Assembly: GCA_959347315.1 (NCBI GenBank)
Contig: OY365815.1
Location: 13,369,158 to 13,433,157, forward strand
Origin: Bimastos eiseni
Taxonomy: Eukaryota > Annelida > Clitellata > Crassiclitellata > Lumbricidae
Reading direction: 5' to 3'
DNA length: 64,000 nucleotides
Notes under the pieces: generated by a model
Told to the model about the DNA's origin: nothing
The model's database searches: none
The model's input: only the letters and a program-made list of their open reading frames with translations
Shown here: one piece after another, positions 42,640-54,700 of the stretch
Numbering within the stretch: position 1 is the stretch's first letter
Layout: the number at the start of each line of letters is the position of its first letter
Program-made: the position numbers and the translations under genes

Positions 42640-42851
42640 TTCTGTAGTGCAGGATATCACCTTATTTTACTACGCATCCATAACAAGGATGGCATGCGTA
42701 AAGAAATATAATTCTTCAATTAGACTCCTTTATATATAGTCTACTACCTACTTTGTAAACGTAGGCCTATCGTAGTCGTAAACTCAACTGCTGAAGCACT
42801 GCAATGACTGCAATACCCCCACTTATTCTGTAGTGCAGGATATCACCTTAT
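42640..42851 (+). repeat. 26-bp direct repeat pair
   Basis: TTCTGTAGTGCAGGATATCA, continuing CCTTAT, is present identically at 42640-42665 and 42826-42851, separated by 160 bp. The first copy abuts the truncated 5' end of the LINE pseudogene. Confidence 0.9.
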
Positions 42852-42894
42852 CATCATTTTTGCAATAGAAGCAAGGAACCAACTCAGTTGCATG

Positions 42895-42955
42895 ACGCTG
42901 TATATGTTATCTGAAGGGGCGCTATGTAAATGCTCGAATACATTACATTAAAAGT
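42895..42955 (+). repeat. L2-like tail fragment
   Basis: TATCTGAAGGGGCGCTATGTAAATG followed by ATACATTACATTA. Confidence 0.5.
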
Positions 42956-44200
42956 CATCGAAGAAAGTACTTCTAATCCATTATTGAAAAGTATTTAATA
43001 TCAATAACCTCATAAATAGATGACTGATATGGTTTGTGGTCTCTTTCCTCCTTATAGGTAAACAAAATAAATAATGTATTTCAGCCATATTTTAAATAAA
43101 TCATAAAATGATCAAATGCGTTTATGATACGGGCAAAAACTCCTACAGATTGCCTGGTGATGAAGCATTTGTGGCCATCTCAATATATACGCGAGTAACA
43201 TGAAAAATCATTAATAGAATCATCAAAACTGCAAACGACGTTGACTTTGAAGACCTCACATACACAATTGATTAACTCATCACCTCCATTCAGTTCCTCT
43301 ACTTTATGATCTCATGTCATTATGACACGGCCATTAATTATCGCATTGAATCATAATATGCCATTACCCATAGACCCTACTAGATTAAGCCAATTGCATA
43401 CTAGAAACATCAATTGCAATATATGGTTTTGGTTATAATCGCAATAGTACCATTGTCTCCTAATATATTCAGAAGGTTCAGAAAGATGTGTGAAACCTGT
43501 AGATTATTGCCTATATACGTATAAACCTGAATTTGTAAGGTATTTCGTTTGGCAATGCGTATTTGTAATAAGCAAATATTTATTCCATTTTATGATAATT
43601 GTGATTGTGGTTACATAATCGTAAATGTAGCTCGTATTAATAAACTTCTAATAATTATTCTATTTGTAAAGTTGAAACTGTAACTGCATGCTATAGGTTG
43701 TAGGGCATTTATCAGAGTTCCCAAATCATGGGTCATGTGGATTCCATTTAGTTAGGCCTCGATGAATAAAGTGGTCTACCAGAATGAGATATTCTATACA
43801 TTACTTAATATTGCAGTATAGTTGAGCATTTCCTCCACCCAATTTGTGTCTTCAAGCTTTCATTACGAATCTTGCGCTCAGACATAAACTGATGTGGCAG
43901 AATCGTAACGTGAGGGCCCATAACTTGATAGTTATAAAGACAACGAGGGCAGCAACCAGAACAACTTCCTGCGGTGCTCATATTGCAAATGCCGAAAAGG
44001 CGTGAACTAGCGTAGGGCCTACTGAAAGCACCCCTGCCCACACCTCCATCCCAAAGCAAAACTAATCGGAGTTGGATGAAATGGCTGGGTCTACTTTTTA
44101 TCTCAATGGTGCTCAAGCGCTCCTGAGCACTCTCCTAGTTGCGCCCCTGCAAACAACGTCATTTAAGTAACCAATAACACTAACCGATCTAACTAGGAAC
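42956..44200. other. 3' flank of the lectin/CUB gene
   Basis: AT-rich; no other exon recognised. A 103-codon minus-strand frame (43805-44116) is cysteine-containing but has no recognisable domain, and the receptor frame has already stopped at 44201. It may lie in the 3' untranslated region. Confidence 0.4.
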
Positions 44201-44510
44201 CTAAATCCCGTTTCTGCCGTTCAAACGATTGCTCATGGGTCGCGTTTTTACGGTGCCGAACGTTTTCAGCTGTGGTCCAGAATCGTTACGAGTCAGTTCG
44301 CTTGGCGGCGCTGCTTGTCGCGGCGGCGCTGAAGGCCAGACATGCTCGTATTGTTGACCATTGACATTCACCAGGTGGCGCTGCTGAGACGCTTCGCCGC
44401 TCTGCGCAGCTGCAGCTCCGCCCACAGAAGATAGAAACGAATTCTGATTGGTCATGTAGAGCTTGGCTTCACCGGAGTCATCTGCAGTACAACTGCGGTT
44501 TATGTTGGTT
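44201..44510 (-). CDS. lectin/CUB receptor, exon 6: cytoplasmic tail
   Basis: A 310-bp last exon from a strong acceptor (TTTTCTTTCCACCTTAG) to TAG at 44201. The single leading base completes an Arg codon. The 103-residue tail is polar, with alanine- and proline-rich parts. It contains KLYMTNQN and QQYEHV (a Y-x-x-V sorting or SH2-type sequence), WPSAPPRQ (a PSAP-type motif of the kind bound by TSG101), and the C-terminal RLNGRNGI. No kinase, TIR or death domain is present. The motif readings are suggestive only. Confidence 0.85.
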
Positions 44511-47500
44511 CTAAGGTGGAAAGAAAACATGCGCAAGATAATTTATGGGCTTATTAAGTTATTAGGAGAATTTCTATTTTATACAATGACAGCTAATGTT
44601 GCACTAATAACAAGTAAGTTTTCGAACAATTTGGCTGACTGACTGACTGACTGACTGACTGACTGACTGACTGACTGACTGACTGACTGACTGACTGACT
44701 GACTGACTGACTGACTGACTGACTGACTGACTGACTGACTGACTGACTGATACACTCACTCACTCACTCACTCACTCACTCACTCACTCACTCACTCACT
44801 CACTCACTCACTCACTCACTCACTCACTCACTCACTCACTCACTCACTCACTCACTCACTCACTCACTCACTCACTCACTCACTCACTCACTCACTCACT
44901 CACTCACTCACTCACTCACTCACTCACTCACTCACTCACTCACTCACTCACTCACTCACTCACTCACTCACTCACTCACTCACTCACTCACTCACTCACT
45001 CACTCACTCACTCACTCACTCACTCACTCACTCACTCACTCACTCACTCACTCACTCACTCACTCACTCACTCACTCACTCACTCACTCACTCACTCACT
45101 CACTCACTCACTCACTCACTCACTCACTCACTCACTCACTCACTCACTCACTCACTCACTCACTCACTCACTCACTCACTCACTCACTCACTCACTCACT
45201 CACTCACTCACTCACTCACTCACTCACTCACTCACTCACTCACTCACTCACTCACTCACTCACTCACTCACTCACTCACTCACTCACTCACTCACTCACT
45301 CACTCACTCACTCACTCACTCACTCACTCACTCACTCACTCACTCACTCACTCACTCACTCACTCACTCACTCACTCACTCACTCACTCACTCACTCACT
45401 CACTCACTCACTCACTCACTCACTCACTCACTCACTCACTCACTCACTCACTCACTCACTCACTCACTCACTCACTCACTCACTCACTCACTCACTCACT
45501 CACTCACTCACTCACTCACTCACTCACTCACTCACTCACTCACTCACTCACTCACTCACTCACTCACTCACTCACTCACTCACTCACTCACTCACTCACT
45601 CACTCACTCACTCACTCACTCACTCACTCACTCACTCACTCACTCACTCACTCACTCACTCACTCACTCACTCACTCACTCACTCACTCACTCACTCACT
45701 CACTCACTCACTCACTCACTCACTCACTCACTCACTCACTCACTCACTCACTCACTCACTCACTCACTCACTCACTCACTCACTCACTCACTCACTCACT
45801 CACTCACTCACTCACTCACTCACTCACTCACTCACTCACTCACTCACTCACTCACTCACTCACTCACTCACTCACTCACTCACTCACTCACTCACTCACT
45901 CACTCACTAGGTGATATTATACGGATGGATGGAAGGATCGATGAATGTCTGACTCTGAGCAATTATTGATTTGTTGGTGAGTGAATACTAATGAGACAAC
46001 AAATTGAGCTGATAATTTCTCCTTAGTTTTCATTTCAGGCATTTGATCCCAAATGATTGTCTGATTTGATTTTCTTTTAATAGAGATTTCCTGTGCAAGG
46101 ATTTTCTTTTAATAGAGATTTCCTGTGCAAGATCTACATTATTTGTAGATTTTTTTAGAATTGCTCACCGCCTGCTTCTGAGAATAACGATGATGACGAA
46201 GATGATGACAACAACAGCGATGAATGACGTCACGACGAGTCCAATGACTGACGTCATTATAGCTGCAAATAGAAAGTTTTTAGAATTTCGCTTGTTGACA
46301 GATAGAGAGACAGACAGACAGACAGATGGACAGACAGACAGACAGACAGACAGACAGATGGACAGACAGACAGACAGAAACGCAAGCAGGCTGACAGACA
46401 CGTGGGCAGGCAAACAGACACACAAACACACATGGACATATACAATGACAAGCACAGATAGGTAGGTATATTGCCGCAAGGTATTTGAATTTGAATAGAA
46501 TGTCTTTTGCCACGCTTTTCACGAGTGTCACGTGGTCTAAGTCACGCCACCGGAACCACCGATCTTGTTTCTTAAATGGACCGGAAGTAAGGTCCATTAA
46601 TTTGTAATTTGTTCCGGAAATTGAGAAGTACCCACATTAAAAGACAAAGTAGCATTTTAAACTCTGTTCATAGTCTAGTAATCCGTGTCTGATTCATTTG
46701 TAATTCATTAATTCATTCATTCCTTCATTAATTGACTTATTCATTCGTTCATTCGTTCACAGCATTTATGTAACAGCACGATAACTATTCAGAGGTGCTC
46801 CCAATCCATCCCCGATTTCTTATAGAAAGAATCCAACCAGTTTCCAAGTGATCCTAACCCAATGCAACCAACATCTTCCACAGCAGTTAATCAACATGAC
46901 AGTGGCTTACTGCAAGATCACACTGATCTAAATTTAATCCATCTTGAACAACATCAACAATAATAAATAACCTAAGTCACGTGTTTGCCTGTAAGTCATA
47001 TGCAAGGCGCGTGATTGGACAGAAGCCGGCCTCAATTTGCAGCGCAAACGCTGCTGCCTGTGTGTGTTGTCTTCTTACGCATATAAGGTTGAACTCAATA
47101 CATGCATCGCGAAGTCACTGCATTCGGTGAGCAACGTTTACGTGTTATTTATAACTTATACATCGTGTAATGTAATATAATTTCGTCAAATATCATTAAA
47201 AATGGAAATTTAATTGGTAAATGTGTATTTTAGTCTAGTTTAATATTGACCGTTTCGCCCACGTGTATTTTAGCGTTTTGAATTATTGTGTAGACCTCCT
47301 GCGGTCGAAACTTTGGTCTCTCAACGCACGGAGAAATAACTTCTGCTGCCGAAAGTTTTTTCCTCCTCCTTTCTCTTCTCCTTCTCCCCTCCTCCTTCCT
47401 CCTCCATCACCTCCTTTTCCTTTTCCACCCTCCTCCTCCTCCACCTACTCCACGCGTCCTATACTCACTTGAAGTAGTATGATCCGTTGCGGAATTCAAA

Positions 47501-49830
47501 TATGTGTAAAACTGATAAACTAACCCTAACCCTGTCTGAGTAATACATCGTGTAATGTAAGGTTGAGATTAAGTACGAACTACGATTTTTTACGGGTTAA
47601 CAGCTATAGTAGGCTACATATCTGGCGCGTTATATATAGTTATATACATATAGCGCCTATATGTATTATATATATATATCCACATATCGGAATCTAAAAC
47701 ATATGGCTCGCTAAGCATATATTCGCGTTGTCCTAGAAATCTGCATAAGAACCATTTGCAAAACTTTCTCATATCGTCAGAGCGTTCAGTTCGTGAGCCT
47801 TTCTTGGCACAGAAAATAATTCGTCTGCTTTAGGCCTATATAATATGCATATATATGTATATGCATAAATATATAAATATATATGTACTTCAATTACATC
47901 AATTAAGTTTTTTTTTCTTTTCCGTTTATGGGTTTCTATATGGTATCCTTCTGGTGTATTTTACTATATTTAAAGCAAGTAGCTTATAATTATAGTAGAA
48001 GCGTGGAGTTCTGCTGCCGAAACATCGGCTTCTGACGCTCGAAAACATAACTTCTGTGGCCGAAAGTTTTTTGCATACGTCTATAAACATCACCCCGAAT
48101 CTAAAAGACCTCACGACGCCCAATTAACCTGACTGTAACCGACCCCACGATGCGTAACCTGTTACCTGAACTTTACCGACACTGACAACGCATATTAAAT
48201 TTCTGTAGATGTTTTAACAGAATAAAAGGCTGCGCATGCGCAGAGGTCTTTGCTCGCCGCAAAATTTCGTACGTGTTCGGCCGTATACAAGTAACATTTT
48301 CGGTTGTATTGCGGCCGAAGTTTCGGCCGCAGAAGAATTATCCATATAGGAAATACTCGTTTTACTTCGATCGCGTTTTCTGTATATTTGTTTCAGACGG
48401 GTGGATGTCTAATAGGAGAGTCCGTTCGAGATTGATAGCAGCCATTGGCCGTTATATATAGAGCAGAGGTCAACGCCGGGGTCAATGTGTATTTCGGACG
48501 ACATCTAGCGCCGAAATTCTATTTATATGCACACTTCATAAATCTGTTTCCTCGTTAAAGACCGAATGAATGGACAGAAGTAACGCAGGACGAAGGCACA
48601 CAGACAAAAGGACAAACAGACAAAAGGACAAACAGACAAAAGGACAAACAGACAAAAGGACAGACAAAAAGACGAACACATGAAAATTTGACAGAAGTGG
48701 ACGGAGGTGTAAAGAGACGGACAGATAAACGGAGGGACGTAGCAAGAGAAGGTTACAACTAAAGCGCGCCACCAAATAGACCAGACTCAAGCTATAGCAA
48801 TCGTCAAACTCGCAATCGTCAGTATGCAGATCAAGCGTGCTACCGAATCGACCACACTCAGACTCGCAGCCACCAAGATGTAGATCCAGAGCGCTACCCA
48901 CAGGATACAAATCTGCAAAATGGTGAACAGAGCTTGCTCAGGGTACAAGATTTAGGGATTACAGATGACGATGACACAAATAATTTTAGTTCTGAGAATA
49001 AATCGCATTTTTTTATTCTCAATTTTTTTTACAAATAATTCGCAATTTTAATCCTAATTTTTTTATAATAAAATAATTCGTACTGTTTTCGCTTACGAAA
49101 TTGTTTATTTATATTCTTAATGTTAGTTTTCGTTAACGATAATATCACTGCCGTTGACATGTTAGCATCAATGTTGTCACACGGAATTATAATATAACTG
49201 ACACAGCACATCACTCAGACTGTAGGCGTCGAGATGACTAAGTTAGAGTTTGAATGGCATGAAAGGCACATTGACCAACAAGGAAATAAAAATAACTAAC
49301 CAGAGAAGAGGAAGAGAAAGAAGCAGCCTAACAGAAAACATACGGAAATCGAATAATGAAAGGGCGAGCTTTCGTATGCTGTGGACATAAGTTGAAGGAA
49401 TAATGGAAGAGGTCTGAGAAGGTAAGCGAATTGGGACTGAAGGGCATTGAAAAGTGTAAAGCGCGACCGGTCACTGCCAAAGTAACACTCTGGCAACGGG
49501 AGATTAGACAATCGCAGAATATATACGCATCGGGTCACTAGGATAGGTGATGATCGACGATATACGATTAAACAAAATATTGAAGATGAAGAAGCGTTGC
49601 TGGCTGAGAAGATAGGTCTTTAAGCGGATGCAGTCATAATCTGTTTCTCCTCTTAGGAGATTTGAACACGAATTGAAGGAACTTTTGACCCAAGGACCTT
49701 ACAGAGTCGCCGCAGCACAACTCCTGGGTCGAAATTTATAATATTCACAAACATGGATTCGATTCCTGGACGCAGACAGAAAGATCTGGAACAAGCAAAG
49801 AGAAAGACTGAGAAAGAGGTAGATCGATGA

Positions 49831-49896
<66 letters not shown>

Positions 49897-51684
49897 TAAC
49901 AGACTAACAGACTAACAGACTAACAGACTGACAGAAATAAAAATAGATAGATAGATAGATAAATAGATAGACAGATAGATAGATGGATGGATGGATGAAT
50001 GGATAGATTGATAGATAGATATAATCGAGATGGAGGGGAGGGGAGGGGAGATGGACGGGAGGGTGAATGACAAATGAAGACGAAGATTTAAGAAGAAATT
50101 GACAACAATGGCTAACGACGTCGAAAGGAGACTGATCGTCTAACAAGGACTCTATTTGCGATGAGATAATACGGATATTATGGGAAGAAGGATTCAATGA
50201 ACTAATCCATACAAAGACGGTCGAAGATTCAGAGTGGAATGAGCAGACAGTCATACACACACACACACACACACACACACGCACGCACACACACACACAC
50301 ACGCACAAACAAGCAAACACACACGGATGGATGGCTTACAGAAACGAGCGCACAGACGTATGCACAGGCGCGCATAGGAACAGAGCAAGAGGCACGTATA
50401 ATATGATCAGAGTGACATAGGCAGAGATACACAGAGACATTCAGACACAGACGCAAGGACAAAGAACTGCAAGAGCATAAAAGGCACGCAGGCAGACATA
50501 CAGATAGACAGAGGAGTTGCGCAGGGATATATAATTATGTGCTATATATATATAAATATATATATATATAGTGGTAGTGATAAAAGTGGTAGTGGTATAG
50601 ATAAGGGACCAACCAGTCAGTCCAAGGAAGGAAGGAAGGAAAGATGGAAGGAGGAAAGGAAGGAAGGAAGGAAGGAAGGATGGAAGGAAGGAAGGAAGGA
50701 AGGAGGGAAGGCAGGAAGGAAGGAAGGAAAGATGGAAGGAGGAAAGGAAGGAAGGAAGGAAGTAGGAAGCAAGGAATGAAGGAAGGCAGGAAGGATGGAG
50801 GGAAGGAGGGAAGGAAGAAAGGAAGGAAGGAGGAAAGGAAGGAAGGAAGGAAGGAAGGAAGGAAGGAAGGAGGGAAGGAAGGAAGGCAGGAAGAAGATCA
50901 TGACGTATTTTGTGGCGTTGACATTCATTCTCTCTCTTTGTTTTTCTCTTTAGCTCTCTGTCTTCCTCACTTCCCTCTCTGTCTGTCTGTCTGTCTCTCT
51001 CTCTATCTCTGTAGCCCTCTGTGTCTCTGTCTCCTCGCTGTTCTTTCTCCTCTTTCTCCCATCTCTATTCTTTTCTACTCACTTCTCTTTCTCTCATTCT
51101 ATGCCTATGTCTGTCTGTCTGTCTGTGTGTCTGTCTCACTCTCTGTCACCACCGGTCCTTCTATCTCTCTTTACACCTATCTTTCTTTCATTCTTTCTCT
51201 CTCTCCATCTAGTTATTTCTCTCTTTCTTTCCCCCTCCTTTCTTCATTACTCTCTCTCCTCCCCTCTCTCCCTCTCTGTCTCTCTCTTTGCCTGTGTGCT
51301 GCATTCCGACTCTTCCACAAAATCGATCTTCCTCTCATTACCTTTAGGGATTTTCGGATCCTTCCGCCGGATCTCCCTCCGCTATTATCTTCTTCTTCTC
51401 CTCCTCCTCCTCCTCCTCCTCCTCCTCTTCATCATCATCTTCTTCATTCTCCAGCCATATTCGCCCACCAGATGCAGAGCTGTCATTTGCAGCCATCCGC
51501 TTGAGAAAATGGTCCCGGCTGCTCGGCTGTCACTAAGGCAACGCCGTCGGGCGGTTTCAATGGGCGGATGCGGATGAATTGCGTCGGATTTGGATAAATG
51601 ATGGCGATCAACAGCCTCACGATGATGATGGTGATGAGGATGATGACGATGACGATGACGACGATGATGACTACAACCGTAGTC

Positions 51685-51736
<52 letters not shown>

Positions 51737-54700
51737 ACAGGCTTATTCCAATTATCAAAAAGCAACAATGCATAAAAACATACACAAATACAAGCATACA
51801 TGTATACACAAATACAAACATGCATACGGGCATACGTACAAACATACTTACATGCAAACACGCATGCATCCATACCTTAGAGCCCTTTACTCCATTCTAA
51901 GAGTGCTTTTTAAATCTAAATGACAGTTTAAGATGGGGAACCATTATCTGTTAAGTGTGTGCTATAGACCTATTAAGCTATGATGTTTCTGTGGAAATGG
52001 ACGAACTTAGATGAAGAGGACTGACTGTTATTGGTGTTCCTTATGCTGCTGCTGCTGCTGATGCTACTGGCATCCTCTGGCAACAATGGCATCAATGGAG
52101 TCGTCTCCAACGTCATAGAATTGGTTGTGACGGCAACGGTTGATGACGTCATTAACTCAGTCGTTGCTAAAATATGAAAGCATAAAAAGCGAATAAATCC
52201 AACAATCCATGGACATGCTTCTTCAGTTGAATGATTAGCTTTAGAGGGGGAATTACTGATGGAGTCAATGAATTATGTGAGGAATTGGTGCAGTATTACA
52301 ATTATTTTGCCTCTGATTAGGTTGTCCTGGTAGAGGCGCTATAGAACTCTGTAAACACAATACAATGCAATGTCATTCCGGTGTGGAATTATTCACAGGC
52401 CAATATAGCAAGGAATGAGTTGTTATTATTATCGATGTAAAACTGGTTATAGCTCTATAATAGTAATGTGCATCACTGACATTCATTATTAGGATCCAGC
52501 TAACTAGCAGACTAAAATCACTAAATCACATGCCGATCCTAAATAATAGGAAGAAATAAGAAGTAGTCCATTGTGACTTTTGGACTAACTAGTTTAGACT
52601 CGGCCTAGTACACATGTGCACCGTGCGGTTTCTGTGCAAACTGCAGCGAGCAGGCTTCACAGGCAATGTTGTCTGTGACATCAACACGCTCATAATGACA
52701 GCCGAGAGAAACCTCCTACTGGAGGCCAAATGGCATTCAAACCACGTTCTACGAGACCGTTTCCCGACAACTAAGCAGAGACAACATAACCTACGGCCTA
52801 GAATTCATGACTTTAACCTCCCGACAAAGGACCACAAGATACCGCTAGAGTTTTCAAAGATTTAGTCGAAGCACCCATTTATCCTAAGCGGACCCATTTA
52901 AAATCTATTAACAATTATTTCTTTCTTTCCCCCTTAACATTTACAATGTAAACTGATGCGGGTTGACATCAAGTTGTTCAATAAAGGAAGGAAGATACTA
53001 TTACCAACAGAGATTGCGACAATTGAAACCTGAACTATTTGAAGCTCTGACTCTGCTATAATTAAAGAATTAACCACACAATTATGGACGAATACAGCGG
53101 AGGACTAACTAAAAGCCGGACTAAACCACAAGAGGACTAATAACCGGATTAAGATGTAGACCAGTATATAACAATGGAATAAAATCAGAAATGCAGAGAA
53201 TGAAATACGGACTATGTTTCTGGGATGAGAACCGGAAGTCAATCATACATACGCCCTGAGCATGCGCGGTAGGCGCCCGTCCAGACGTTGTCATGACAAC
53301 TGAGCTTCCACGTGACGTTTGAATGATGACATCCTACAATGCCCTGGCCATCTTTCGTTCGCCGGAACCATGTGAACTCGTTGAGATCGATGACATCCGG
53401 GCATCCCACAGCTGAAAGGTCATAGGTCAGTGATTACAAAGGCCCTGACGGCATAAATTGAACTAATGCCTAAGCTAATGATAGATGGATTTATAATACG
53501 ATTGTCTTAAATCCCCCAAGAGAGCAGAACAAATGATTAATATTAAGAAAACAAAAGCAGAATTGACTACAAAAGAATATAAAAGAATTTGACAGTGACG
53601 GCGGCTGGAGGATCCATGGGGGTAAGATGGTTGCTTGAGGAGTCGCCATTTTGGCTACCTTGGATATCTTTTCAGTGAGTCAGTTATTGATTCGTGCGAT
53701 ATGAGAGACTTTGCAGTAAGAAAGTAACGTAGATAAGATAGTAACGCCACACGACGCCATAGGGCCAACTAGTCACCGTTTGACGTCGGTACACATGAAT
53801 ACTAGTTACGTTAGTTACTCAGTTAAGCGATAACGTCACCGTTTTGTTGGCGCTTTTCAATCGCGAAGCCTTGAAGCCGTCTTAATTAAATATGTATAAT
53901 TTGCTGCTTGTTTATTCAAGCAATATATATTAAAAATACTAATACATACTGACGATTTAAATTTATTTAAACTTTCAAGCTTCAAGAAACTGCTCGTGCT
54001 AAAAGTATCTAAATTAGTATAGAGTAGACAATGTTTTGTCTATCGATAAATTTCGATAAGTTTCACATGTTCTGATATAAACTACAGTCATATGAGAACG
54101 CTACGCTACATTCTTAGGTAATGTAAGTTAAAACTTATATATTTCATCGTTGCCTCCGAGGTACTTGCTGTCTACGTACGTGAATATCCGATAAGAAATC
54201 TCGTCGTGTTCCTCGGATGTCCCTGACCTTGACCGACGAACATCCAGACCCTGATGACGTTTCCTCTGGACAGATAGATGCCTGGACTGATCCTCCGATC
54301 GGATCCACACAGGGCTACCGTCTCTTTGCGACCGCTGTCGGCGATCTTTCCGTAGCCTCTGCACTGTCTTCCACCCGGGTCTCTGGTGGTGGTTGGGGTG
54401 GTGGTGGTTGATCCAGAGGGACCTGACGGCTCTGGAACAGCGGTCCCGGTGCGACGCACTGGACGAACGAAATCGTAGAGGGTGAGGTTGACCCGCTGAC
54501 CCCGGGGCACCGATATAACCCACGGGTGCAGCTGACCGTCGCATGACGTCGACTCTGACGTCATCGTACTGACAATGAAGCCGGACGATGACGTTACACT
54601 GAACTCGTCGTTGATTCGACACGGCTCACTGGGTATCTGCTCGACTGGAGGTTCAAATTTAAGAAGAATTTTTGTAAATAGGTGTTAAAGAATGATAAGT

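Noticed and set aside
43805..44116. 103-codon cysteine-containing minus-strand frame
   Set aside because: Lies after the receptor stop codon, with no acceptor in phase; more likely 3' untranslated sequence.
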